From positions 1-15,690 of the forward strand of contig CAMJEC010000015.1 of assembly GCA_946404585.1 (NCBI GenBank): a stretch of DNA of 15,690 nucleotides, given 5' to 3'. The first letter of the stretch is position 1, and each line of letters begins with the position of its first letter. A program made the translations under genes and the position numbers. Source of the stretch: an uncultured Caryophanales bacterium (GTDB lineage: Bacteria; Bacillota_I; Bacilli_A; RFN20; CAG-826). Shown one piece after another: positions 6,563 to 13,657 of this stretch. Under the pieces are notes generated by a model that saw only the letters and a list, made by a program, of their open reading frames with translations, was not told the DNA's origin and did no database searches.

Positions 6563-6784
6563 ATGAATAAGAAGTATTTATTAGAAGCGGTCGTAGAAGG
6601 AAGATTCATCAAATTCAATAAAGAATTCAAGAGTAGAAATTCCGCGATTGATTACATCTTCAAGTATTACAATAGACACATGCTTGATCTTAAAGTTAAC
6701 GAAGAATACTACGTTAATGAAAACAAGCACGATATCGCGTATATCTCTGATTACGACAATCGCTTCAGAATTAGTCGCGCTTAA
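6563..6784 (+). CDS. Small hypothetical protein, 73 residues
   Basis: The gene has its own promoter, a structured leader, an AGAGG ribosome-binding site and a terminator, so it is very likely real. The protein is small, rich in Lys, Tyr, Asn and Asp, and has no membrane segment, signal peptide or Cys. The pattern LLEAVVEGRFIKFNKEF, then a helix (SAIDYIFKYYNRHM), then strand-like segments suggests a compact alpha/beta fold. I do not recognise the family. It is flanked by convergent zupT and divergent ldhA and appears to be a stand-alone transcript. Confidence 0.75.
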   Translation: MNKKYLLEAVVEGRFIKFNKEFKSRNSAIDYIFKYYNRHMLDLKVNEEYYVNENKHDIAYISDYDNRFRISRA

Positions 6785-6812
6785 TAACTAATTCTCTTCA
6801 AACTAAAATAAC

Positions 6813-6842
6813 GGCCTACCCAGTTGAAGGAGTAGGCCTTTT
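6813..6842 (+). terminator. Intrinsic terminator, probably bidirectional
   Basis: GGCCTAC (6813-6819) pairs with GTAGGCC (6832-6838) across a 12-nt loop and is followed by TTTTATT on the plus strand. On the minus strand the same stem is followed by GTTATTTT, so it can also end the zupT transcript, which stops at 6854. Confidence 0.88.
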
Positions 6843-6853
6843 ATTATATTTAA

Positions 6854-7633
6854 TTAGCCAAGAGCGATATCTAATACCATCATTAATACGAAACCGACCG
6901 CTAAACCGATTGTGGCTAGGTTAGAGTGTTTGCCTTCATTAGCTTCTGGAATAAGTTCTTCCACGACGACATAGATCATAACACCTGCAGCAAAAGCTAA
7001 AACAAATGGTAAGATAACAGATACTAAATATGTAATTAATATGGCTAATCCTGCGGCAAGAGGCTCAACCGCCCCACTAATAAAGCCATAAAAGAATGCT
7101 TTTCCTTTTGATTCGCCTTCTTCTTTTAATGGCATTGATACAATAGCCCCTTCTGGGAAGTTTTGTATCGCCATACCTATCGCTAAGGCCAAAACAGCTT
7201 GTTCACTAACTTGACCCGTTAAAGCGGAAGCAATAACAACACCAACTGCTAAACCTTCAGGGACATTATGAAGAGTGACGGCTAATAGCATCTTAAATGT
7301 TTTAGAATATTTATCTTTTTGAAGACCTTCTTCTTCCTTATTGATGTGCATATGAGGCACAAGATAATCGAGAAGCAACATAAAACCAACACCTAACAAG
7401 AATCCAATCGCAGGAAATACATATGCTTTCCAATCGCCTTCACTATATAAATCAATCGCAGGTTGCATAAGTGACCAAATAGAAGCGGCAATCATCACCC
7501 CACTAGCAAAACCTAATAGAATCTTTTGCAATTTAGGATTTATTTCCTTTTTTAGAAAGAAAACCATCGCACTACCTAAGGTTGTGCCGAGTAATGGAAT
7601 TAATAAACAGATAATAAGAATAAATGGTCTCAT
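6854..7633 (-). CDS. zupT: ZIP-family metal transporter
   Basis: The protein is 259 residues with about eight hydrophobic segments, the size and layout of bacterial ZupT-type ZIP permeases that import Zn2+ and other divalent cations across the cytoplasmic membrane. The two signature metal-site helices are present: LHNVPEGLAVG (HNVPEG at 122-127) and IQNFPEGAIVS (QNFPEG at 157-162). In ZIP proteins the His, Asn and Glu residues of these motifs form the binuclear centre. The loop around HMHINKEEEG (94-103) between the third and fourth membrane segments is a short His/acidic loop typical of the family. The start is the ATG at 7631-7633, with only a weak AGCGG before it. It lies 41 bp after the plsC-like gene on the same strand, so the two probably share a transcript. 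Metal specificity cannot be read from the sequence. Confidence 0.9.
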   Translation of the reverse strand: MRPFILIICLLIPLLGTTLGSAMVFFLKKEINPKLQKILLGFASGVMIAASIWSLMQPAIDLYSEGDWKAYVFPAIGFLLGVGFMLLLDYLVPHMHINKEEEGLQKDKYSKTFKMLLAVTLHNVPEGLAVGVVIASALTGQVSEQAVLALAIGMAIQNFPEGAIVSMPLKEEGESKGKAFFYGFISGAVEPLAAGLAILITYLVSVILPFVLAFAAGVMIYVVVEELIPEANEGKHSNLATIGLAVGFVLMMVLDIALG

Positions 7634-7674
7634 ACCGCTATGTATTGTATATGTATGTGCATGTTAAAGCAATC

Positions 7675-8505
7675 TTATATATTATCTATCTTCTTATTTT
7701 TATCAAATATTGCTGGATATGGATTATCTTTTGGATCTACATCTGATAATAAACACACTGCGTTGTGGCATCTTTTCGCCAAATCTATTCTTTGTTCGCT
7801 TTCACTTAGTGTTTCATCTTTATATAACGGTTCCCCTATTTTTAATGTAATAGCGACTTCTTGCTTAAAGATATGTCTTCTAATCCAAGAAGGCTTTCTA
7901 AAAGAGAAGCCAATAGGTAATACTGGTTTATTGAGACGACACGCTAATGAAAAAGCACCAGTATGGAATGGTCTTATATATGGATAACATTCCCACATAC
8001 TACCTTCCGCATATATTTGTAATATGCCACCTTCTTTAACATATTGTTCTATCGCTTTATTAGAAGCAACTTTGCCACCTAAATTACCATCAGGAATAGG
8101 TACACCACCCACTAATCTTGCTAAAGCACCATTTTCTCCTCTGATATTAGGGGCCCAGACTAAGACTCTAGTTTCTTTTGGCTTAAGAGCTTTCATAATC
8201 GCAATATAGTCCCACATATGGACATGATTAGATATAGTAATAGCCCCATTACTTAATTCATTTTTATATTTCTTTAAGTTTTTACGTCCTTTGATTCTTA
8301 GTCCCATATAAGGTATAGATAATGGGAAAACAATTAAATAAAGTAATACAAGTACCCACCATCTTTTAAATCTAAAACCTTTAGAATTATCAATATATGG
8401 ATAGTTTTCATCAAAAACCAAACCATTATTCTTTTTAACCACTAAATAATGCTGGTCAGTATATTCTGGATAGTTATATCTTGTCGAATGCGGATTGTAC
8501 ATCAC
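7675..8505 (-). CDS. plsC: PlsC-like 1-acylglycerol-3-phosphate acyltransferase
   Basis: This enzyme family transfers an acyl chain to lysophosphatidic acid at the membrane to make phosphatidic acid. The protein is 276 residues. A basic/aromatic N-terminus is followed by a membrane anchor (RWWVLVLLYLIVFPLSIPY, about 48-66). Then come the acyltransferase blocks: NHVHMWD at 93-99 (the HX4D catalytic motif), GGVPIPDG at 133-140, AEGSMW at 166-171 (the EGT/EGS substrate-binding block) and PVLPIGF at 194-200. The start is either the GTG at 8503-8505 or the next codon, ATG. Neither has a Shine-Dalgarno sequence, and the start lies just beyond the terminator of the large RNA. Either initiation is leaderless from a promoter inside that terminator region, or the gene depends on read-through. 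Paralogues acting on other acyl acceptors are an alternative. Confidence 0.87.
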   Translation of the reverse strand: MMYNPHSTRYNYPEYTDQHYLVVKKNNGLVFDENYPYIDNSKGFRFKRWWVLVLLYLIVFPLSIPYMGLRIKGRKNLKKYKNELSNGAITISNHVHMWDYIAIMKALKPKETRVLVWAPNIRGENGALARLVGGVPIPDGNLGGKVASNKAIEQYVKEGGILQIYAEGSMWECYPYIRPFHTGAFSLACRLNKPVLPIGFSFRKPSWIRRHIFKQEVAITLKIGEPLYKDETLSESEQRIDLAKRCHNAVCLLSDVDPKDNPYPAIFDKNKKIDNI

Positions 8506-8521
8506 ATAAAGAATAGCACAA

Positions 8522-8556
8522 AAAGAAAGAAGCGGACAATTTCCGCTTCCTTCTTT
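8522..8556 (-). terminator. Intrinsic terminator of the large non-coding RNA
   Basis: On the minus strand GAAGCGGA (8549-8542) pairs perfectly with TCCGCTTC (8536-8529) around a 5-nt loop. The stem can extend through flanking A/T-rich bases, and it is followed by TTTCTTTTT. The T-run is on the minus strand only, which fixes the direction of the upstream transcript. It ends about 15 nt before the plsC-like start codon. Confidence 0.88.
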
Positions 8557-8599
8557 TGAACCGTTGTACCTATTACTAGATACCCAAGTTAAGCTCTTT

Positions 8600-8891
8600 T
8601 GGCTGGTGGTGCTTCTTGTTAAAATGCGTTTTGAACTGAGTAGCGCATTAATGGCCAGCTTCTCTAAGATATTCTCTTTAGAGCTTTCATCCTCTTCGTC
8701 ATGTCCGGTGCCGGGTTTATTCTGCCAAGCTTTAACGCAGATGCCGGTGACTATTGCTAGTCAGGTGGGATCGTACCGATAACCACTATTTCTAATGGTT
8801 CTTTGCTAGTGCAACCAGTTAACGACGGTTCTTTAATCCTTCGAGGTTCCCGAATCAGTTACGGGAAGTGGTTGACTTATCTAGTCTTAAG
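8600..8891 (-). repeat. Large RNA, repeat unit 3 (3'-most)
   Basis: It contains CTTAAG (8891-8886), GGATTAAAG (8839-8831), a GACTA-GCAA-TAGTC hairpin, the 37-nt hairpin at 8747-8711 with outer stem CCGG/CCGG and inner stem CTG/CAG flanked by T-A, then CCGGACA and CGAAGAGGATGA. Sequence in the stems has changed but pairing is kept. The 3' edge is approximate; a further AATGCG/CGCATT hairpin lies downstream, before the terminator. Confidence 0.68.
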
Positions 8892-9197
8892 TTCTTTAGG
8901 CCTTTTCTTTGTAAGATTTCCATCTGGGTTCTCTTACTATCATCTCACGTTAGGTTGAGTAATGAGATTTAGGCTTTGCGGTTAGGTTTTCTCTAACTCG
9001 CTTTGTTTTTCCCTCTTTGTCTTGTGTCCGGCGGTGGTTTTACGCTGTTAAACTCTAACTCAGCGACCACTGTTGCAGTGAGGTTTGCCGTTTGGATTTC
9101 CTTGCGGATTTCCAGCCTTTGCGATCATTGACTGGGAACTTTAATCCCAGAGCCTTACTATCAACGTCGTTTTAGTGGTGATCGTCTTACTTTTAAG
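8892..9197 (-). repeat. Large RNA, repeat unit 2
   Basis: The same element order as in unit 1: CTTAAAAG (about 9197-9190), GGATTAAAG (9147-9139) now in a clean CTGGGA/TCCCAG hairpin, a CACTG-CAA-CAGTG hairpin, the 37-nt hairpin at 9070-9034 with outer stem GTGG/CCAC and inner stem CGCTG/CAGCG, then CCGGACA and CAAAGAGGG. It continues with GTTAG/CTAAC and ATCTCA/TGAGAT hairpins that have no obvious equal in unit 1. GGATTAAAG is 305 nt from its copy in unit 1 and 308 nt from that in unit 3. Confidence 0.7.
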
Positions 9198-9507
9198 GCT
9201 AAGTTTTCGCCCATTCGCTCTCTGTGCCATTACTGACCAGTTAACTTATTTCAGGTTTTGAGTTGCTTTAGCCTGAATGTGGGGTGTTGATGGGTAATTG
9301 GCCTTCATCATCCTCTTCGATCTTGTCGGGCGGTGGGTTTATGCTGTCAAACTCTAATTCAGCATCCACTGTAGCAGGGAGGATTTGCCCTTGATTGATT
9401 ACAAGAACCAATCTGCCAGTACAATCATTGATCCAGACTTTTTCTTTAATCCTGGAAACGCTTTAGCAACTTAGATACCTGCGTTGATTGATTTACCTGG
9501 TCTTAAG
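9198..9507 (-). repeat. Large RNA, repeat unit 1 (5'-most)
   Basis: The boundaries are landmarks, not proven edges. In RNA order the unit has CTTAAG (9507-9502), GGATTAAAG (9452-9444) in the loop of a CCAG/CTGG stem, a small CTG/CAG hairpin, the 37-nt hairpin at 9369-9333 with outer stem GTGG/CCAC and inner stem TGCTG/CAGCA, then a CCCGACA-like segment and CGAAGAGGATGA. The same elements recur in the same order in units 2 and 3. Confidence 0.7.
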
Positions 9508-9564
9508 ATATATAAGAATCTATCAATTCTTATTATCTTACTCACTCGGTTTCCCGGGTGGGTT

Positions 9565-9570
9565 ATTATA
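9565..9570 (-). promoter_or_regulatory. -10 box of the large RNA promoter
   Basis: A perfect TATAAT on the minus strand (9570-9565), preceded by TAC and set in an AT-rich upstream region. Transcription would start near 9559, directly before the 5' GAAA-capped hairpin. No good -35 lies at 16-18 bp; TTGCAA at 9598-9593 is 22 bp away, which is too far. A strong AT-rich upstream region could compensate. Confidence 0.5.
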
Positions 9571-9574
9571 GTAT

Positions 9575-9802
9575 GCGCTTATTTAATTTTTATTGCAATA
9601 CTTTTTTTAAAATTTTTTAATTATTTTTTATAAAAATTATTTTTTCTTGATAATATCTAATTTTTTTATTTGATATAAATTTTAAATATTTTTAATTATT
9701 ATGTTTTTTATTATATTTTTTACCTATTTTTATCATTATTTTTCATTATTTATATTTTGCGTGGGCATGCGCGCATCTTTCTTTTTATATATCTAAGAAA
9801 GC
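9575..9802. other. AT-rich gene-free stretch upstream of the large RNA
   Basis: No gene is visible on either strand. From about 9581 to 9757 almost every base is A or T, with long T-tracts on the plus strand (A-tracts on the RNA strand), as in bent DNA or UP elements. An isolated GC-rich stretch at 9758-9775, TGCGTGGGCATGCGCGCA, stands out and is rich in short palindromes (GCATGC, GCGC). I cannot assign a function. The stretch separates the lipoprotein terminator from the RNA promoter. Confidence 0.6.
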
Positions 9803-9828
9803 GAAAAGGCCACCGAAGCAGCCTTTTC
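9790..9828 (-). terminator. Terminator of the surface-protein operon
   Basis: On the minus strand GAAAAGGC (9828-9821) pairs with GCCTTTTC (9810-9803). The stem continues through U-G and G-U pairs to a C(UUCG)G tetraloop. It is followed by GCTTTCTT, a modest T-rich tail. A smaller hairpin, ACGCTG/CAGCGT (9863-9845), holds the lipoprotein stop codon in its loop just upstream. Confidence 0.75.
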
Positions 9829-9851
9829 AGAGAGAGAAAGGAATACGCTGT

Positions 9852-12113
9852 TTATTTCAGCGTTGCGGTTCCGAGTGCACTGCACACTACACAACCGCGA
9901 GATGAATTTTTAAGTGTCGTTTGGTAACTAGTGTTATTACTGAACGATACTGTATGGCTTCCACTAGCGACGCTATTAGAAGAACATAAGGTTTTGGTGA
10001 TTTTGGAATTTGTTGTCGGAGTCTTTTCCGAGCCACCAAAGATGATGAGAGTACCATCACTTACGCTTACAGCTCCATCTGTATCAAGAGCAGCTGCACC
10101 CATACTATTACCACCAGCATTACCTGGACCCTTAACGATCACAACACCACCTGATTGGGTGAATGAACCATTGCTATCGATACCATCGGTATCGCCATTT
10201 GTTGGAACTTCAACATCTAGTAAGCCACCACTGACATTAATACTTGGGGTAGAATTACCACTAGTAGCGTTAACTCCATCATCTGTTGCGTAGACATATG
10301 AGGAGCCACCACTGATGTTGAGGATATTAGCTTCTAAACCTTCATAGGCACTTTTAACATTTATTTCGCCATCACTGATAGTTAACGTTCCATCAGCGTG
10401 GACACCATCATCACTTGCTTCCACTGTGGTACTACCACCACTAATAATGACGTTACCTAATGGTGAAGATCCATTTTCAATAATGCCATCATTATTAGCG
10501 TGGATTGCATCATCATAGGCTTTAATATCAATTGTGCCTTTTTTAATATAGATTTCATTTTCTGCTTTAATACCTTTAGCAGAGACATCGGCGGAATTAG
10601 TGTTACCACTTGCATAGTTGTTCCAACTAGAGAAACTAATTGTTTTATTGCTTACTGAGATTTGTACCATATCATAAGCACTGTTGAAGGCTTTAGCATC
10701 GCTCTTAGCATTATATGTTTCTGTGGAATAATTTGTGACATTATTACCTTGGAAACGATAAAGGGTGAAACTTGTAGCGTCCGCTGGTTTTTCTAATTGA
10801 TAGATGTAGTAACTTCTACTACCTCCACCGCCACTAAAACCACCAGGTTGTTGACCACCACCAGATTGAGTACCTTTATATGTTGCTGGATACCAATTAC
10901 CATTGATATATGCGGCATATGTATAAGCACCATTAGCGTAGGTACTTGAGTTCATCTTTAAGTAGAAGTTAGATGTACTTGTATCAATTGTTTCTCCACT
11001 ATAGGAGGAATATTTATTAGTCTTAGCCACGAATGTGGTTGGGACTGTATCATCTAGTTGATCAATAATGGCGTTGTATGAAGCTTGAATAGCGTCACTC
11101 CAAGAGTTAATGGTTAAGGAACCACCATTGATTGTGATATTACCTCTTTGATTACCTTTAGAGGAGATATCACTATTCTCTGAATGTAAGCCATCTCCAC
11201 CACAAGAGATATTAATTGTGCCACTAGTAATAGTCACACTATCATTACCTCTAATACCATGGTTAACAGCGGTGATATTTAATGTTTGTTTTTGAACCTT
11301 AACATCATCCTTACCATGAATACCATTTAAGTAATTAGCGGTGATGTTTAAGGTACCTGTACCTTTAAGTTTTAAGTCACCATTATTAACAAATATCGCG
11401 CCTTTGCCTTGACCTTCTTGATCAGTAACATAGGCTATACGGGTATCCTTTATGTTATTAGTGGTACCCTTTTTCGCAGATATTTCCACAGTATCACAAT
11501 CTTCAACATAGATTGGTGAATTAGTATTGTTTTCTAAAGTCACACCATTGAGTTCAATGACGATGACTTTTTCAGGTGCATTAACATAGATTTGCTTATA
11601 GTTTTTAGTAACGGAGAAATTATATTCATCCGCAGTGGAATCATATGTGCCATTACTTAATGTGCTATCAGTAATAAAATAGATATCACTATCAGTTGTG
11701 TCAGGATTATATGGTGTTTCTTCTTCCTCAGTGATAACTGTTAAAGCACATGTAGCGGTATAACCACCTTCGCTTGTTTTAACTGTAATAACAGTAGTAC
11801 CTTCACTAATCGCAGACACTACACCATTATTATTAACAGTAGCGACACTTTCATTACTACTTGTCCAAGATACTTCTTTGTTTAACGCTGTATCTGGAGT
11901 AACAGTGGCTTTTAAAGTCGCACTTTTACCTTTATACATAGTGAGTGTTTCATAGCTAAGAGAAACACCATTAACCGCAGTCTCAACTTGACCTTGGCTA
12001 TGATCACCACTATGCCCTCCCTCACTTGGTCTAGAGGTAGGAGCATTACATGCTGTAACTGACATTGCTAGTAAAGCAAGACAGGATAGTAAATAATATT
12101 TCCTTTTCTTCAT
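9852..12113 (-). CDS. Secreted lipoprotein with BIG2 and Cthe_2159-like carbohydrate-binding beta-helix
   Basis: The protein is 753 residues. The signal peptide (MKKRKYYLLSCLALLAMS) ends in the lipobox VTAC with the lipidated Cys22, so it is anchored to the outer face of the membrane. A low-complexity linker (24-45) precedes a BIG2 Ig-like domain (about 46-127: VNGVSLS through VSWTSSNESVATVNNNGVVSA). Residues about 143-350 and 512-695 are turn-rich strands with repeated G-x-[IL]-x-[IVA] and DGVHA/DGLHS/DAIHA/NGIHG motifs, characteristic of Cthe_2159-type beta-helical carbohydrate-binding proteins; the Clostridium thermocellum prototype binds cellulose and acidic polysaccharides. A GTQSGGGQQPGGFSGGGGS linker (414-432) splits the two halves. 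The ATG has AGGGGG 8-9 nt upstream. It is the last gene of the operon. No catalytic motif is visible; a scaffold or matrix role is inference. Confidence 0.88.
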   Translation of the reverse strand: MKKRKYYLLSCLALLAMSVTACNAPTSRPSEGGHSGDHSQGQVETAVNGVSLSYETLTMYKGKSATLKATVTPDTALNKEVSWTSSNESVATVNNNGVVSAISEGTTVITVKTSEGGYTATCALTVITEEEETPYNPDTTDSDIYFITDSTLSNGTYDSTADEYNFSVTKNYKQIYVNAPEKVIVIELNGVTLENNTNSPIYVEDCDTVEISAKKGTTNNIKDTRIAYVTDQEGQGKGAIFVNNGDLKLKGTGTLNITANYLNGIHGKDDVKVQKQTLNITAVNHGIRGNDSVTITSGTINISCGGDGLHSENSDISSKGNQRGNITINGGSLTINSWSDAIQASYNAIIDQLDDTVPTTFVAKTNKYSSYSGETIDTSTSNFYLKMNSSTYANGAYTYAAYINGNWYPATYKGTQSGGGQQPGGFSGGGGSRSYYIYQLEKPADATSFTLYRFQGNNVTNYSTETYNAKSDAKAFNSAYDMVQISVSNKTISFSSWNNYASGNTNSADVSAKGIKAENEIYIKKGTIDIKAYDDAIHANNDGIIENGSSPLGNVIISGGSTTVEASDDGVHADGTLTISDGEINVKSAYEGLEANILNISGGSSYVYATDDGVNATSGNSTPSINVSGGLLDVEVPTNGDTDGIDSNGSFTQSGGVVIVKGPGNAGGNSMGAAALDTDGAVSVSDGTLIIFGGSEKTPTTNSKITKTLCSSNSVASGSHTVSFSNNTSYQTTLKNSSRGCVVCSALGTATLK

Positions 12114-12126
12114 ATTTTGGTCCCCC

Positions 12127-12825
12127 TTATAGAGCTTTGTCCTCCCCGACGAATGGCAAGATAGAAATTTCTAAATTACCGTTTTTTGTCCTCAGCTCAT
12201 CAATAAACGCTTTCTCTTCCCTTTTATCTTTTAATTCTATTCTGTATGAGAGTTTAAATAATGATCCCATACCAGTTGTTTTTACTTCCATTAATTCATT
12301 GTGTTTTAAGTAATGAGAGAATGTGTCATTAAACACATCACTATATTCAAGAGATTCTGGAATGGTGATTTTAAGCATCTTTTCATTATTGAATCTCTTA
12401 TTGTTAAATAAGTTCACACTTGTTAATAAGATGTATAAGCCTGCGACAAGAGCGGCGAATATCGCAGCAAACGCTACATAGCCTAAACCACAAACAAGTC
12501 CAACAGCAATACCCGCAAATAAGAGCAATAATTCTTCTGCTTTAGCGTTAACGCTTCTAAATCTGATTAAACCTAAAGCAACGGCAATTGTGGCAATTCT
12601 TACTGCCCCTGAAGTAGTATCGTCTAAGAAGATTGACACCATCGATACAACAGCGGCGACAATCATTGGCATTATTGCACTTGTAATAAAGAAGCTCTTA
12701 GTGCCTTTCATTTTCAATGAAATCACTAGTGTGAATAACATACTAATAGCAAAGGCGATAGCAATGATGATTAAAGAGATAACAACTTTATCGAAGTTAC
12801 CTAGCAGGTTGAATAATGAGTTCAT
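12127..12825 (-). CDS. DUF4956 membrane protein
   Basis: The protein is 232 residues. The first 140 or so are hydrophobic, with about four membrane segments (roughly 13-38, 48-67, 74-88 and 100-138), including GAVRIATIAVALGLIRFRS, the conserved segment of DUF4956. A cytosolic alpha/beta domain of about 90 residues (LKITIPESLEYSDVF through LEISILPFVGE) follows. The function is unknown; the family is usually encoded beside VTC-domain proteins and often near CotH or Cthe_2159-like surface proteins. It overlaps the end of the VTC gene by 29 bp, with an AAAGGAG ribosome-binding site inside that gene. Its own stop codon merges into the ribosome-binding site of the lipoprotein, so the three genes are translationally coupled. 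Confidence 0.88.
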   Translation of the reverse strand: MNSLFNLLGNFDKVVISLIIIAIAFAISMLFTLVISLKMKGTKSFFITSAIMPMIVAAVVSMVSIFLDDTTSGAVRIATIAVALGLIRFRSVNAKAEELLLLFAGIAVGLVCGLGYVAFAAIFAALVAGLYILLTSVNLFNNKRFNNEKMLKITIPESLEYSDVFNDTFSHYLKHNELMEVKTTGMGSLFKLSYRIELKDKREEKAFIDELRTKNGNLEISILPFVGEDKAL

Positions 12826-13543
12826 GGGCTAATCTCCTTTCTTGTGAATATGCTCCACTAGCGTGGATTAATTTATATGCTTCTCCCACTTTGGAGAAAC
12901 TGTTTTTATAGATTTTATATGTACTTAAGATATTAACTAACCAAAGAGGTAATTCTTGTTGCACTTTTATTTCAAGAATTGCACTACCAGATGGTAAAAG
13001 TAGATTACCTTCCATAGAGGTATGGAGGTTTAAATCATAAGTACGATATCTAGGATTTTCATCGATAGTTAAACGGATATTGCCGTTTACTTCAGCGTAT
13101 GAAGTTCTATCGTAGATAATCATGATTTTAGGTTCTAAGACTTTTAAATAATCACGGAAATAAGCGATTTCTCTAGTAACTTGATCGTCTTTTAAACTAA
13201 CTTCTTGATGATTAAGGAAGCCTTCTGCGATATCTTCTTTTAAGGCAATTCTTCTTTTATAAACAACGCCTAAGGCTTTTCTTTTAAGTTCTAGGTAGAC
13301 TGTTTTATTGTTATTAGCTAAGCCATAAGATCTTAATCTAATCTTTTCTTTATAGACCGGCTTTTCTAATGATTTCCTAATTAATAAATAATCGGGAGTA
13401 TCATAATAGATGGAGGCGATTGAAGTCTTGCCGTATTGATCAACTTCCATATGACCTTTAAGGGCATTTTGAAAAGCCACTAATTGGTCCTTAGTGAGAA
13501 TGAATTTCATTTCATAACGTTGCATCATTGTTACGGCGTTCAT
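12797..13543 (-). CDS. VTC-domain protein (polyphosphate-polymerase-like)
   Basis: The protein is 248 residues, a single VTC domain of the CYTH/triphosphate-tunnel fold. The tunnel motifs are RYEMKF (9-14), IYYDTPD (45-51), KEKIRLRSYG (65-74), VYLELKRK (82-89), YKRRIAL (95-101), YDRTSY (144-149), IRLTID (156-161), LEIKV (190-194) and SFSKVGEAY (215-223). In yeast Vtc4 this fold makes polyphosphate from ATP. In bacteria the stand-alone domain beside DUF4956 is uncharacterised, so the activity is inference. The ATG has AGGAG 7 nt upstream. It overlaps the DUF4956 gene, and the pair almost certainly works together. There is no membrane segment. A 114-bp spacer with an inverted repeat separates it from the histidine kinase, so it could be controlled separately from the two-component genes. 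Confidence 0.88.
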   Translation of the reverse strand: MNAVTMMQRYEMKFILTKDQLVAFQNALKGHMEVDQYGKTSIASIYYDTPDYLLIRKSLEKPVYKEKIRLRSYGLANNNKTVYLELKRKALGVVYKRRIALKEDIAEGFLNHQEVSLKDDQVTREIAYFRDYLKVLEPKIMIIYDRTSYAEVNGNIRLTIDENPRYRTYDLNLHTSMEGNLLLPSGSAILEIKVQQELPLWLVNILSTYKIYKNSFSKVGEAYKLIHASGAYSQERRLAHELIIQPAR

Positions 13544-13625
13544 ATCAGTCTCCTGTAAAGTTAGAAAAAAAGAGTGGTTAACAAAATTAGTTAAGTTCTT
13601 TCTCTACCTTAAGCATAAAAATGTA

Positions 13626-13646
13626 AACTTAAATGAACTTTAAGTT
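13626..13646. promoter_or_regulatory. Perfect inverted repeat between kinase and VTC genes
   Basis: AACTTAAA (13626-13633) and TTTAAGTT (13639-13646) form perfect 8-bp arms around a 5-nt spacer, just after the kinase stop codon. On the minus strand a TTTTT follows about 6 nt later, so it may be a weak attenuator hairpin; it may equally be an operator. Related CTTAAG or TTAAGT strings occur at 13591-13596 and 13608-13613 in the same spacer. Confidence 0.5.
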
Positions 13647-13657
13647 ATAAAAAACTT

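Larger units (their letters stand above)
8522..9559 (-). ncRNA. Large structured non-coding RNA, about 1.03 kb, with threefold internal repetition
   Basis: Neither strand has a credible gene here, yet the region is richer in G and C than its surroundings and full of local inverted repeats. On the minus strand it begins just after a TATAAT box and ends in a strong terminator. Unpaired stretches on that strand are A-rich, as in structured RNAs. Hairpins include a 7-bp stem (one mismatch) with a GAAA loop at the 5' end (9542-9559), TAAGAAT/ATTCTTA near 9512-9534, CTGGGA/TCCCAG around 9131-9150, GTTAG/CTAAC near 8980-9000, ATCTCA/TGAGAT at 8941-8967, and CTCTAA/TTAGAG near 8662-8684. Three diverged units of about 305 nt follow each other; see their entries. 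I do not recognise it as RNase P, tmRNA, 4.5S/SRP RNA, rRNA, a group I or II intron, or a riboswitch. In size and ornateness it resembles the ROOL/GOLLD/OLE class of giant bacterial RNAs, but I cannot match it to any of them. Confidence 0.8.

Noticed and set aside
8564..8782. Open frame of 72 codons on the plus strand within the large RNA region
   Set aside because: No ribosome-binding site, no recognisable motif, and it runs antisense to the hairpin-rich transcript and across repeat unit 3; a chance opening.
8840..8870. GGTTCCCGAATC on the plus strand, resembling a tRNA T-loop
   Set aside because: No acceptor, D or anticodon stems around it, and the RNA here is on the other strand; CCCG/CGGG pairing within repeat unit 3 explains it.
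8522..9559. CRISPR array or mobile-element explanation for the three repeats
   Set aside because: The units are about 305 nt, diverged, adjacent and structured; there are no short identical repeats with unique spacers, no transposase and no terminal inverted repeats.
9931..10293. Open frame of 120 codons antisense to the lipoprotein
   Set aside because: A shadow of the repetitive beta-helix coding sequence; low-complexity translation and no start signals.
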